DNA of 64,000 nucleotides from Cupriavidus sp. EM10 (GTDB lineage: Bacteria; Pseudomonadota; Gammaproteobacteria; Burkholderiales; Burkholderiaceae): positions 1,364,001 through 1,428,000 of the forward strand of contig NZ_CP076061.1 of assembly GCF_018729255.1 (NCBI RefSeq), written 5' to 3'. Both the position numbers and the translations under genes were made by a program. Below the pieces are notes generated by a model that had not been told where the DNA came from, made no database searches, and worked only from the letters and a program-made list of their open reading frames with translations. This document shows positions 28,471 through 37,673 of the stretch, piece by piece (the first letter of the stretch is position 1; every line of letters starts with the position of its first letter).

Positions 28471-29063
28471 ACAGCTATCGGATCATCGACAGCCCGCTGG
28501 GCAACATCCTGCTGCGCGCGCAAGACGGCCGGCTGACCGGCGTGTTCTTCGCGGGGCAGAAGTACCACCCGGCCCAGACGGGCGCCACGGCGCCGGAGTC
28601 CGAAGCCGACGCCCGCGTGCTGGCACAGGCGGCGGACGAACTCGGCGCCTATTTCGACGGCCAGCTGCACAAGTTCACCGTGCCGATCCGGTTTGCCGGC
28701 AGCGCCTTTCAACAACGGATCTGGCAGGCGCTGTGCGATATCGAATTTGGCGAAACGTCTACGTATGGCCAGCTCGGGGCCGGCCTGGGCCTGCCGCCGA
28801 GCCATTCCCGGGCGGTGGGCGGGGCAGTGGGTCGCAATCCGCTGTCGGTCATCGTGCCGTGCCACCGTGTGCTGGGGATATCGGGCGCGCTGACTGGCTA
28901 CGCGGGCGGGGTCGACCGCAAGCGGGCGCTGCTGGGGCTGGAAGGAGTGCTGCGCGAAGGCGCCAACAGCCCCGGCCGCGCTGGCGGCCGGGCTGCTGCA
29001 AACCCTTCGCGTATCGGCTTACCCCAGATTGCTGACCCCCAACGCCACGCCAAGTCCGCATAG
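28467..29063 (+). CDS. ogt: Methylated-DNA-protein-cysteine S-methyltransferase
   Basis: A 198-residue suicide methyltransferase that repairs O6-methylguanine and O4-methylthymine. The active-site motif PCHRV is at residues 131-135, Cys132 being the acceptor; FQQRIWQALCDIEFGETSTY and SRAVGGAVGRNPLSVIVPCH are classic Ogt/Ada stretches. It is translationally coupled to the upstream Ada-AlkA fusion (ATGA overlap, with GAGGAGC upstream), so the two form a compact adaptive-response operon. The C-terminal 35 residues after LLGLEGVLRE are an unusual Ala/Gly/Arg-rich extension whose last 45 bases overlap the convergent lysE-type gene. Confidence 0.93.
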   Translation: MNSYRIIDSPLGNILLRAQDGRLTGVFFAGQKYHPAQTGATAPESEADARVLAQAADELGAYFDGQLHKFTVPIRFAGSAFQQRIWQALCDIEFGETSTYGQLGAGLGLPPSHSRAVGGAVGRNPLSVIVPCHRVLGISGALTGYAGGVDRKRALLGLEGVLREGANSPGRAGGRAAANPSRIGLPQIADPQRHAKSA

Positions 29064-29642
29064 CGTCGTGCCGATGACCCGGTCGAGCATCCGCTGGCGC
29101 CTCAGCAAGGCCGCGCGTAGCGCCGGCGAGCCGAAGCACCAAGCCACGACGCCAAACCAGACCAGGTGCGCCAGCGACATGAACAGGCCATAGCCGAACT
29201 GCGCCGCCAGCGGCGTGTGGGGGCTGACCACCTGCGTATAGGTGCTGACCACGAACAGCGTGGTCTTCGGGTTCAGCGCGTTGGTCAGAAAGCCCATGCG
29301 GCAGGCGGCCAGGCCTGAGATGGCCGGCGCGGCCGTGGTGTCCACGGTCACGGCCGTGCGGTTGCGCAGCGTCTGGATGCCGATCCACACGAGATAGCCG
29401 GCGCCCAGCAGCTTGATGACCGACAGCACCCCATGGGCGTGCGCGATCAGCAGCGATACCCCGAACATCGTATAGGCCACATGCACCTGCACGCCCAGGG
29501 CGATGCCCAGCGCGCACAGCAGGCCGGTGCGCCGGCCGAACAGGTAGCTGTTGCGGGTGACCATGGCGAAATCGGGGCCCGGGCTGATGACGGCGAGGAT
29601 GGTGATGGTGGCAACGGCGGCCAGTTCGGCGAGCGGGGTCAT
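29019..29642 (-). CDS. LysE/RhtB-family amino-acid exporter
   Basis: A 207-residue inner-membrane protein with about six hydrophobic segments. The N-terminal family signature is ITILAVISPGPDFAMVTRNS, followed by RRTGLLCALGIALGVQVHV and the central MGFLTNALNPKTTLFVVSTY. It exports amino acids, typically threonine/homoserine lactone or lysine-like compounds; the substrate is not certain. It is divergent from a LysR regulator at 29771, a common pair. Its 3' end overlaps ogt by 45 bases. Confidence 0.9.
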   Translation of the reverse strand: MTPLAELAAVATITILAVISPGPDFAMVTRNSYLFGRRTGLLCALGIALGVQVHVAYTMFGVSLLIAHAHGVLSVIKLLGAGYLVWIGIQTLRNRTAVTVDTTAAPAISGLAACRMGFLTNALNPKTTLFVVSTYTQVVSPHTPLAAQFGYGLFMSLAHLVWFGVVAWCFGSPALRAALLRRQRMLDRVIGTTLCGLGVALGVSNLG

Positions 29643-29770
29643 TTATCGTCAGTTTTCGTTGTGGAAGCGGGCGCCTGGGCGTTCACGGCAGGCGCCATTC
29701 TGGCTCGCAGAAACGGGTACGGAAAGCGATTTATACTGTCGGAATTCCGTGATAAAAACTGACCGATCGC

Positions 29771-30694
29771 ATGGCTTCGATGCACTGGCTGGGCTGGATC
29801 CGCTTCTTCGAGGCGGCGGCGCGGCACCAGAATTTCGCCCGCGCGGCCGAAGAACTCCACCTGACGCACGGCGCCATCAGCCGCCAGATCCGACAGCTGG
29901 AGGACGCGCTGGGCGTACCGCTGTTCGAACGGCGCAACCGGGCGGTTTTCCTGACCGAAGCAGGCCAGACGCTGCATGCGGCGGCCACGCAATCGATCGA
30001 TCTGCTGGCGTCGGCGGCCGAGCGGATCCGCGCCCCGGCACCGAACGCGGCGCTGGTGGTGTCATGCGAACCAACCATTGCCATGCGCTGGCTGATTCCG
30101 AGGCTCGCACGGTTTTCGGCCATGCACCCCGAAATTCCCGTGCATCTGATGGCGGCCGGCGGCCCCGTGGACTTTGCCGCGCAAGGTATCGATGTTGCAC
30201 TGCGGCGAAACGATTTCGCGTTCGATCCGTCATGGCATACCAGCGAGCTGGCACCCGAACGTGTGGGGCCGGTCTGCCGTCCCGACCAGGCGTCGGCGGC
30301 CCTGGCCGATGCGGTCAGGCTGCACACCCGCACGCGCCCGGATGCATGGCAGCGCTGGGCCCGCAGCGCCGGCGTGGCGCTGCCCGGTTATCCGGACGTC
30401 ACGAAAGCTGCCTCGGGCGGCCAGCGGGACGCGTGGTACGAACACTTCTACCTGAGCCTGCAGGCCGCCGCCGCAGGGTTGGGTTGGGCCGTGGCATCGG
30501 AATGGATGGCCGCCGACGAACTGGCCGATGGCCGGCTGACCGCGCCGCGCGGGTTCGTGCCCGATGGCTCCGCGTATCACCTCATTTCGCCGGTGCCCTT
30601 TGCCCGGGACTCCCGTCGCGAGGCGCTATTGCAGTGGCTGCGCGCCGAACTGGCGCGGCCGGCACCCGGGGTGGCGGACACGTCCGACGGGTGA
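29771..30694 (+). CDS. LysR-family transcriptional regulator (GcvA-like)
   Basis: A 307-residue LysR regulator of the GcvA-like subgroup, starting MASMHWLGWIRFFEAAARHQ. The helix-turn-helix covers NFARAAEELHLTHGAISRQI. The effector domain has ALVVSCEPTIAMRWLIPRL and AQGIDVALRRNDFAF. It is divergent from the LysE exporter and probably controls it. A perfect CGGAATTCCG palindrome at 29740-29749 and a TATACT -10-like box at 29732-29737 lie between them. Confidence 0.9.
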   Translation: MASMHWLGWIRFFEAAARHQNFARAAEELHLTHGAISRQIRQLEDALGVPLFERRNRAVFLTEAGQTLHAAATQSIDLLASAAERIRAPAPNAALVVSCEPTIAMRWLIPRLARFSAMHPEIPVHLMAAGGPVDFAAQGIDVALRRNDFAFDPSWHTSELAPERVGPVCRPDQASAALADAVRLHTRTRPDAWQRWARSAGVALPGYPDVTKAASGGQRDAWYEHFYLSLQAAAAGLGWAVASEWMAADELADGRLTAPRGFVPDGSAYHLISPVPFARDSRREALLQWLRAELARPAPGVADTSDG

Positions 30695-30745
30695 CATCTT
30701 CGACGCGGAAAGCGTAGCGGAAGCTACCCCACGGAAGTCGGTTCC

Positions 30746-30772
30746 TAAAGTTACGTCGTATTTTGCCGAAGG
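30746..30772 (+). promoter_or_regulatory. Sigma-28 (FliA) flagellar promoter of the PilZ gene
   Basis: TAAA at 30746-30749, a spacer of exactly 15 bases, then GCCGAAGG at 30765-30772. The FliA consensus is TAAA-N15-GCCGATAA; the first five -10 bases match fully and the spacing is exact. It lies 130 bases upstream of the YcgR-like gene, which in enteric bacteria is a late flagellar gene. Confidence 0.8.
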
Positions 30773-30902
30773 CCAAGGCATATGCTTGCGCCGCCATGGT
30801 GGCGCGCTTACCATGCGGCGGCTGGCGCGCCGCGCGCTGACAGAACCATTGCGTCCCGCCCAGTCGATCCGCGGCGCAATCACTATTAGAAGTAGCGTAT
30901 CC

Positions 30903-31697
30903 ATGAGTCTTCAAGATCCCCGCGGGCCGCAGGCAGGCCAATCCTTGTCCCAGTTCGAGGGCGAGCCCGACGAGCACGACTCTGGGCAGTCGGATGAACG
31001 CTACCGGCTGACGCACAGTTCGCAGATTGGCACGGTGCTGCGCGACATGGCCTGGCAGAAGTGCCTGCTGAACGTGCGCTCGCGCAATGGCTCGGAAATC
31101 GTGACGTCGATCCTGCACGTCGATCCGGCCAACAAGACCTTCATTTTCGACTGGTGCCGCGCCGATGCCGAGCGCCAGGCGCTGATGGGCTCCGAGAAGA
31201 ACGCCTTCTCCGGCCTGCTGCGCGGTGTACCGGTGAATTTCACGGTGGGCACGCCGGGCGCCACGCGTTTCGAAGGCGGCCCGGCCTTTATCGCCGACTT
31301 CCCCGACAAGCTCTACCACTTCCAGCGCCGCCGCCACTTCCGTGCGCGCACGCTGCTGACCAAGGGCTATCGCTGCGAGATCGTGCTGCCGGATTCGGCC
31401 AACAAGTCCACGCTGCAACTCGATATCGCCGACCTTTCGCTGTCGGGCGTGGGCCTGCGCTCCCGCCAGGTGGGCGCCGACCAGTTGCCCGTGGGCACCG
31501 TCATCAAGAAATGCCGTCTCGATTTTGCCGAGCTGGGCCGGCTGGAGCTGGACATGCAGGTGGTGGGCCACTGGCTGGTCGGGTTCGACGACAACACCGT
31601 CCACCACTACGGCTGCGCCTTCCTGAACCCCGACGGCCGCATGGAAAACTTCCTGCAGCGCCTGGTGTTCCAGCTGGAACTGGCGCACCGGGGCTAA
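30903..31697 (+). CDS. ycgR: Flagellar brake protein, YcgR family (PilZ domain, binds c-di-GMP)
   Basis: A 264-residue cytosolic protein. The N-terminal YcgR domain covers residues about 35-135 (YRLTHSSQIGTVLRDMAWQK, ILHVDPANKTFIFDWC). The PilZ domain follows, with the c-di-GMP motifs RxxxR in RRRHFR (142-147) and DLSLSG (177-182). When bound to c-di-GMP, YcgR slows the flagellar motor. The start ATG is at 30903. A well-formed sigma-28 promoter upstream ties the gene to the flagellar regulon although no flagellar genes are nearby. Confidence 0.93.
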   Translation: MSLQDPRGPQAGQSLSQFEGEPDEHDSGQSDERYRLTHSSQIGTVLRDMAWQKCLLNVRSRNGSEIVTSILHVDPANKTFIFDWCRADAERQALMGSEKNAFSGLLRGVPVNFTVGTPGATRFEGGPAFIADFPDKLYHFQRRRHFRARTLLTKGYRCEIVLPDSANKSTLQLDIADLSLSGVGLRSRQVGADQLPVGTVIKKCRLDFAELGRLELDMQVVGHWLVGFDDNTVHHYGCAFLNPDGRMENFLQRLVFQLELAHRG

Positions 31698-31709
31698 GGC
31701 CCGGCCCGG

Positions 31710-32558
31710 TCAGCTGCCGACCAGCTTGCCGATCGCGGCTGCCGCCTCGCGCATGGGGCCGAGCAGCCGCGCGATCATTTCCGATTCCGATACCTTGTTG
31801 GCCTTCACGCTCACGCTGATGGCCGCCACCACCATGCCCGTCTGGGCGCGCACCGGCACGGCAATCGCCCGCAGGCCCGGCTCCAGTTCCTCGTCGATCA
31901 GCACGTAGTCCAGCTCGCGGGCGCGCTGGAACGCCGCTTCCAGTTCGGGCCGCGAGACCTTGGTCAGCAGCGTGCGCGGGCGCAGTTCGGCGTGTTCGAA
32001 GAACGCTTCCAGCACGGCATCGGGCTGGTGGGCCAGCAGCAGGCGGCCCGTGGACGTGCAATAGGCCGGCAGCCGGCTGCCCATGCCCAGCGCGTGGGTC
32101 AGCACGCGATGCACCTCGGAGCGCACCAGGTACAGGATATCGATGCCGTCCAGGATGGCCAGCGCCGACGTCTCGTGAACCCGCGCGCTCAGCGTGTCGA
32201 GGATGGGCTGCGCCGACGACACCAGCGACGTCGACGAGAAATACGCATGCCCCAGATGCAGCACGCGCGGCCGCAGGGCAAAGTGCCCGTCCTGCTGGCT
32301 GACGTAGCCCAGTTGCTCCAGCGTATAGAGACAGCGCCGCACCGAGGCGCGCGACAACTGCGTGCGCTGCGCCACCTGCGAGATAGTGAGCGGACGCTTG
32401 CGCTCCGAGAACGCCTCCAGCACCGTCAGGCCGCGCGCCAGCGACAGCATGAAGTTCGGATCCCCGGCAAAGCTGTTGAGAATGTCGGCCGGCGGATGGG
32501 CGGCGCGTACGGTATCGGCCTGGGCTGGCTTCAGGTGGATGGGGTTGGGGGCGTCCAT
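31710..32558 (-). CDS. IclR-family transcriptional regulator (PcaR/PobR-like)
   Basis: A 282-residue IclR regulator. The winged helix-turn-helix lies at residues 38-100 (FMLSLARGLTVLEAFSERKR, LTISQVAQRTQLSRASVRRC). The effector domain includes SALAILDGIDILYLVRSE, TSTGRLLLAHQPD and the C-terminal GLRAIAVPVRAQTGMVVAAI. Members of the PcaR/PobR/PcaU group control aromatic-acid catabolism through protocatechuate or related acids. No aromatic catabolic genes are adjacent, so its target is unknown. It is convergent with ycgR, with 12 bases between the stops. Confidence 0.9.
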   Translation of the reverse strand: MDAPNPIHLKPAQADTVRAAHPPADILNSFAGDPNFMLSLARGLTVLEAFSERKRPLTISQVAQRTQLSRASVRRCLYTLEQLGYVSQQDGHFALRPRVLHLGHAYFSSTSLVSSAQPILDTLSARVHETSALAILDGIDILYLVRSEVHRVLTHALGMGSRLPAYCTSTGRLLLAHQPDAVLEAFFEHAELRPRTLLTKVSRPELEAAFQRARELDYVLIDEELEPGLRAIAVPVRAQTGMVVAAISVSVKANKVSESEMIARLLGPMREAAAAIGKLVGS

Positions 32559-32798
32559 GGCAGGGGGCGATGCGCTGTTCGATAATCGCGCATCTTAACG
32601 CTCCGGCACGTAGTTTTCCGAATTCCGGGCAAAAAATGTCGCCGATTGGGGCGGCGACCGGGGAAGGGGTTGTCGCGCAGGACGGGGGTCCAGCCGACAT
32701 CGTCGAGTATAGAGAGGGCCACAGAGACATTACATACAACTAACGTGGGGGTTCGGTACGCCGCACTTTGTGTTGCAGGCGCATATCGATGGCCCGGA

Positions 32799-35139
32799 CT
32801 ACGGCTTGCCCAGGAACAGGTAGAAGGCGTAGTGCCCGCCGGCCGCCCGGCCGTAGGCCAGGTAGAGCGGCCCGATCGGACTATCGACACCCAGGAACAG
32901 CGAGCCGGACTTCAGCAGCCCCGTGGGACTGCCCGGCACCAGCGGCGCGCCCACACGGCCGGCTTCCACCGAGGCCCCCGCATAGACCCCTTCCAGCAGC
33001 GTCTGCTTGACGAGCTTGTTGTAGTAGACCAGCCGCGCGTACTGGATGTTGCCGCCGATCAGCTGCCCGGTGCTGTAGCCCGATTGCTGCAGGAAGCCGC
33101 CCCACTGGAACAGGTCGTAGCGGGGCAGCCCCGGGCCGCCGATATTGCTGCCGGCGCGCAGGCCCAGGCTCAGCGTGTTCGGGCCCCACGAATAGGCACC
33201 GGTGGCCGTGAACTCGCCCTTGGTGTACGTATCGGTGGCACCCATGCCGGCCTGCGACGAGAAGATGTTCAGCGTGCCGCCATAGCCGAAACGCGGGAAG
33301 TTGATGCTGTCGAGCTGGTCGAACAGCAGCCGGCCGGTGATGGCCCGCCGCTGCACGTCGCCGCCGGTGGTGGGCGCGAGCGATTGTGGGCCGGTGGACA
33401 GCGTCACGTTCTGGTGCCCGATCAGCACACCGAGCCGCGCTTCGCCGTACTTGGTGAACTGGCTGCCGACATCGAACGCGACATCGGTGCGGCGCAGGTC
33501 GTATTCGGCAATCTTGTTGTCGCCGCTGTAGACGTTGACGGGCCGCCGTTCCAGCTCGATGCGCGGCGCCACGAAGAACAGCTGGCGCGTATCGAGCGGC
33601 TGGTAGAACTCGCTGACCAGGCTCGATGTCTGGCCCATCTGCACGTCGTTGCGCCATTCCGCGCCCAGGCTGTTCAGCCAGGTACGTCGATAGCTGGCCA
33701 GCAGGTTGAAAAAGGCGTTGCCCCGGAAGTCCGAGCTGAGGCCGAGCCCGAAGCGGAGGTAGTCGGGGCCATAGGTCTTTTCGATGGCGTCGACGTTCAG
33801 CACACGCTTGCCGGGCTCTTCCAGGAAGCGGTAGTTCACATGCTCGAAATCTCCGGTGCCGAACAGCCGCCGCATGTCGCGGTCCAGCGTCCCTGGGTGA
33901 TCGGCTCGCCGGGGCGGGTCTCCATGGTGGCCGCCGCGAAGGCCGGGTTCACGCGTTCCAGCGGCGCGAACCGGATTTCGTCGACGGGCCGCAGGTCGGG
34001 CGGCGGCAGCGCGCGCTGCGCGACGCGCAAGGCCGCGTACTGGTCGTCGGGCAGCGCCAGCGCGGACAGTCGGGCGGCAGCCTGCTGCGCCGCCGCTTCG
34101 CCAATCGGAATGGTCTTGGGCAGGTGGTTGAAGTCGCTTGCCGAGAAATCGCCCAGGGCGGGTTCGATCAGGATGTCGGTCGGCCTCAGGGACCGCAGCG
34201 ACGTGCGCACGTTCTGCTCGGTCAGGATGTTCAGCATCTGCCCGGTCACGCCGATCAGCGACGTCAGCTCCTCGCGCTTCATCAGCGGCGTGCCAAGGTT
34301 CACGGCGATGACGATGTCGGCGCCCATGGCGCGGGCCACGTCGACGGGAAGGTTGTCGGTCAGCCCGCCATCGACCAGCAGCTTGCCCTGGTATTCGGTG
34401 GGCGCTACCGCGCCAGGCACCGACATGCTGGCGCGCATCACGTTGGCCAGTTCCCCTTCGGCAAAGACCACCGGCGTGCCGGCCACCAGGTCGGTGGCCA
34501 CCGCGCGATACGGAATGGGCAGGCGGTCGAAGTCCCGATAGCCGGGCGCGTTGGCCAGCTGTCGCAGCACGGTCTCCAGCTGCACGCCCGACACCACGCC
34601 CTTCGGCAGCAGCAGGCCGTCGGCGCGGACGCCGATCTCGGGCGTCACCAGGTTGGTGTGGTCCTCGATCTTGCGGCGGATCGCCAGGTCCTGGCGCGGT
34701 GGCCGTTCCTTGAACAGCGCATCGGTCGACAGGCCACCCACGAGTTTTTCCATATCGTCGGTACTCATGCCCGTGGCGTACGCGCCGCCGACCAGCGACC
34801 CCATGCTGGTGCCGGCGATGCAATCCACGGGCACGCGTAGCGATTCCAGCACCTTCAGCACGCCGATATGCGCCGCGCCACGCGCACCGCCGCCCGACAG
34901 CACCAGGCAGATGCGCGGCCGGCCGTCGGGATGGGGCGGCAGCGCCGGGCGGGCAACGGGCTGTCCGGGCGTGGCCGGGCCAGGACTGGCGGGGCGGTGG
35001 GGGCGGGATTGGGTGGCGGCAACAGCTGGCGGCCCGCCTCGGCGGCCAGGATTTGAGGGGCGGCGGCGCACGCCAGCATCGCCGCCAGACCTGCGGCGGC
35101 CCGATGCAATGCGGAAGTGACGCGCGTGGTTATGACCAT
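32799..35139 (-). pseudogene. PlpD-like type Vd autotransporter (patatin plus outer-membrane barrel), two frameshifts as read
   Basis: If two missing bases are restored this is one 780-residue protein. A signal peptide starts at ATG 35139 (MVITTRVTSALHRAAAGLAA). A patatin lipase domain follows, with the oxyanion motif LVLSGGGARGAAHIG, the nucleophile GTSMGSLVGG and the Asp motif DGGLTDNLP. Then come a POTRA-like segment (ERVNPAF... into FGTGDFEHVNYRFLEEPG) and a BamA-type beta barrel ending in LYLAYGRAAGGHYAFYLFLG. That order defines PlpD, a secreted phospholipase A1. Frame slips occur between about 34930 and 35030 and at about 33888-33896, both by one missing base. It may be intact in the organism. 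Confidence 0.85.
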
Positions 35140-35339
35140 GGCAATAGGCAGACCGCCGTGTCCCGGTTTGGCGCCCCAACACTATCAGCAGCACCCGGCC
35201 CGGCACAGGCATGTCGAAACAATTCAATATCGCCCCGGCTTCCTGCATATCAGGGATGGCGCCGGCGTGCATTGGACCAAAGACCCTGACCGGGTAGCCG
35301 TCTTATACTGGCGCGGTCTTGTGCTTCCACTGTCTTGCC

Positions 35340-35549
35340 GTGTCCGCTGCCGAGCCTGTCGCCGCCTCCTTCCCGCTGCCCGATGATCCCAAGCCCCAGC
35401 CGCCGGAGCGGCCCGGCGACAACGAGTGCTGCCAGAGCGGCTGCGATCCGTGCGTGTTCGACTTCTACAACGACGAGATGGACCGTTATCGCCAGGAGCT
35501 GAAGGCGTGGGAAGCGCGCCAGGCCGGCCGCGTCAAGGTGGACCCGTGA
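35340..35549 (+). CDS. Small Cys-rich protein with oxidoreductase-like domain
   Basis: A short protein of 69 residues from GTG 35340, or 76 from TTG 35319; neither start has a clear ribosome site, and a TATACT -10-like box at 35304-35309 would place the transcript start only about 20-25 bases upstream. The signature PERPGDNECCQSGCDPCVFD, followed by FYNDEMDRYRQELKAWEA, is that of the oxidoreductase-like N-terminal domain (PF09791 type), four cysteines likely holding a metal or disulfides. Its stop overlaps the GTG start of the sirtuin gene by three bases within GTGA, so the two are translated together. Confidence 0.75.
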   Translation: MSAAEPVAASFPLPDDPKPQPPERPGDNECCQSGCDPCVFDFYNDEMDRYRQELKAWEARQAGRVKVDP

Positions 35550-36400
35550 GCCACGCCCCGGGCCACGACGATGCCGCCGCGGCGCTGCTCGACCATGTCG
35601 AGCGCCATCCGCGGCTGTTCGTGCTGACCGGCGCCGGCATCAGCACCGATTCGGGCATCCCCGGCTACCGGGACGAACAGGGGCGCTGGCAACGATCCGC
35701 GCCGATGACGATCACGGCGTTCCTGAGCGGCCACCCGGCGCGCCAGCGCTACTGGGCGCGCAGCATGGTGGGCTGGCCCGTGGCCGACGCCGCGCAGCCG
35801 AATATCAGCCACCGGGTGGTGGCGCGGCTGGGCGATGCCGGGCGCGTGGCAGGGCTGGTCACCCAGAACGTCGATGGCCTGCACCAGCGCGCCGGCAGCC
35901 GCGACGTGATCGAACTGCATGGCAGCATCGGGCAGGTGGTGTGCCTGTCGTGCGCCACGCAGTATCCGCGCACGTATATCCAGCGCTGGCTCTGGCTGCA
36001 CAATCCCGAGTTCCGCGATGTGTCTGCGCTGCCGGCCGCCGATGGCGACGCGCACCTGGAATCGCCGCTGTTCGACAACTTCGCGGTGCCCGACTGCGAA
36101 CGCTGCGGCGGCGTGCTCAAGCCCGATGTGGTGTTCTTCGGCGAATCGGTGCCGCGCGAGCGCGTGGACGCCGGCCGCCAGGCGCTGGACCAGGCCGACG
36201 GCATGCTGGTGATCGGCTCGTCGCTGACCGTGTTCTCGGGCTACCGCTTCTGCCTGTGGGCCGCCGAGCGTGGCCTGCCCATCGCCGCGCTGAACCTGGG
36301 CACCACGCGCGCCGATCCGCTGCTGGCCTGCAAGATCTCCGCCCCCATCGGGCCGACGCTGGCGGCGCTGGCCGCGTCGCTGGAGCTCGATGCCGATTGA
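35546..36400 (+). CDS. Sirtuin, NAD-dependent protein deacylase
   Basis: A 284-residue Sir2-family protein that removes acyl groups from lysines using NAD. Motifs in order: LTGAGISTDSGIPGYRD near residue 27, TQNVDGLHQRAG near 108, catalytic His in ELHGSI, zinc cysteine pairs CLSC and CERC, then FGESVPRERVD and VIGSSLTVFSG. The GTG start overlaps the stop of the small Cys-rich gene (GTGA). The final codon and TGA are followed by two further in-frame copies of GAT-TGA within 12-base repeats. Confidence 0.93.
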   Translation: MSHAPGHDDAAAALLDHVERHPRLFVLTGAGISTDSGIPGYRDEQGRWQRSAPMTITAFLSGHPARQRYWARSMVGWPVADAAQPNISHRVVARLGDAGRVAGLVTQNVDGLHQRAGSRDVIELHGSIGQVVCLSCATQYPRTYIQRWLWLHNPEFRDVSALPAADGDAHLESPLFDNFAVPDCERCGGVLKPDVVFFGESVPRERVDAGRQALDQADGMLVIGSSLTVFSGYRFCLWAAERGLPIAALNLGTTRADPLLACKISAPIGPTLAALAASLELDAD

Positions 36401-36425
36401 ATCCCGGATTGAATCCCCGATTGAC
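36392..36425 (+). repeat. 12-bp tandem repeat across the sirtuin stop codon
   Basis: The unit GATTGAATCCCC (or ...CCG) occurs nearly three times, starting at the last sense codon. Since the unit is in frame, Asp-stop is repeated three times. Confidence 0.8.
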
Positions 36426-36758
36426 CCCACCGGCCCACCCGGCTAGGATCTGACCGTTGCCGGCGCAATCGCGCGCCTGGCACATCCGACACATCGATCA
36501 CACCATGACGCCCCGAGCCATCGCCACCATCGTTGTCGCTGCAGCCGCCGAACCGTGCGGCCTGCCAGCGCGCGAGCGCGGTCTGCTCGGAGCCGGTCCT
36601 GTCGCGCCTCCCATGGCGCCTCCGACGGCGCCCCCCATGGCGCCTCCACGCGGCTGATTTCCGCCGCTTCCCGTCCCCGGCCTTCCTGACTGATCTTGTG
36701 CTGACGCTTGCTGCGTGAGCACGGGCCGGGGCCTGCGTGGTTTCGACAGGACCCAACA
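36426..36758. other. Intergenic region with 12-bp repeats, no supported gene
   Basis: Four near-copies of a 12-base unit (CGCCTCCCATGG and variants) lie at 36605-36652. A 50-codon open frame from ATG 36505 translates these as Ala-Pro-Pro-Met/Thr repeats but has no ribosome site and no recognisable family, so it is not called a gene. The DMT gene starts at 36759. Confidence 0.4.
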
Positions 36759-37655
36759 ATGACTTTCCAGAAACATGCCGTGGCGGCAGGAACCGCCACG
36801 CAAACGACCGCGCGCCTGCTGGCTGCGCATGGCGCCACCCCGTTGTTCGTGCTGCTGTGGAGCGGCGGCGCGATCTTCAGCCGCTGGGGGCTGGCGCACG
36901 CCTCGCCCTTTGCCTTCCTGACCTTGCGCTTTGTCATCGCGCTTGGCGTGCTGGCGTCGATCGGACTGCTGCGGCGCCGATTGCTGCCCGCCGCCGGTAC
37001 GCGTGGCCGCGTGGCCCTGGCAGGCGCGCTGATGATTGGCGGCTATTCGATCTGCTACCTGCTGGCGCTGGACCACGGCATGACGCCGGGCGTGCTGGCC
37101 ACGGTGCTGGGCGTGCAGCCGATCCTGACGCTGCTGTGGTCGGAGCGGCGCGTGTCGCTGGTGCGGATGGCTGGACTGGCGCTGGCGCTGGGCGGCCTGG
37201 TCACGATCGTGGCGGACAGCCTGCTGGCTGCGCGGTTGTCGGCGGGTGGATGGGTTTGCGCCCTGGGCGCGCTGGCCTGCATGACGACCGGGGCCGTGTG
37301 GCAGAAGGGCGTGAAGCAGGCGCCGGCGGAGGTGCTGCCGCTGCAATACACGGTGGCGCTGCTGATGTGCCTGGCCTGCCTGCCGTTCCAGCCGTTCCGC
37401 TTCGAGCCCGTGGCGGGCTTCTTCATTCCGCTGCTGTGGATGGGAATCGTGATCTCGGTGGTGGCCACGCTGCTGTTCTACCGGCTGATCCAGCGCGGCA
37501 ACCTGGTCAACGTCACCAGCCTGTTCTACCTGGTGCCGCCGGCCACGGTGCTGCTGGACTACCTGTTCCTCGGCAATCGTCCGGCGCCCTTGGCCCTGGT
37601 GGGCATGGTGGCGATTCCGGTGGGGCTGGCGCTGGTGTTCCGGCCGGCACGCTAG
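36759..37655 (+). CDS. EamA/DMT-superfamily permease
   Basis: A 298-residue inner-membrane protein with about ten hydrophobic segments in two EamA repeats. Family stretches include LLWSGGAIFSRWGLAHASPF near the start, MTPGVLATVLGVQPILTLLW, and late LFYLVPPATVLLDYLFLGNR. The start ATG is preceded by ACAGGA. Family members export amino acids, nucleotides or other metabolites; the substrate is unknown. It follows the sirtuin after a repeat-containing gap of 358 bases. Confidence 0.88.
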   Translation: MTFQKHAVAAGTATQTTARLLAAHGATPLFVLLWSGGAIFSRWGLAHASPFAFLTLRFVIALGVLASIGLLRRRLLPAAGTRGRVALAGALMIGGYSICYLLALDHGMTPGVLATVLGVQPILTLLWSERRVSLVRMAGLALALGGLVTIVADSLLAARLSAGGWVCALGALACMTTGAVWQKGVKQAPAEVLPLQYTVALLMCLACLPFQPFRFEPVAGFFIPLLWMGIVISVVATLLFYRLIQRGNLVNVTSLFYLVPPATVLLDYLFLGNRPAPLALVGMVAIPVGLALVFRPAR

Positions 37656-37673
37656 CGCAGCCCGGGCACGGGC

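Noticed and set aside
30695..30902. Extension of the ycgR frame upstream to 30564
   Set aside because: The upstream codons overlap the LysR gene and the sigma-28 promoter; the PilZ protein begins naturally at ATG 30903.
36505..36657. 50-codon open frame MTPRAIATIVVAAAAEPCGL...
   Set aside because: No ribosome site, repeat-derived C-terminal half, no family; kept only as a low-interest finding.
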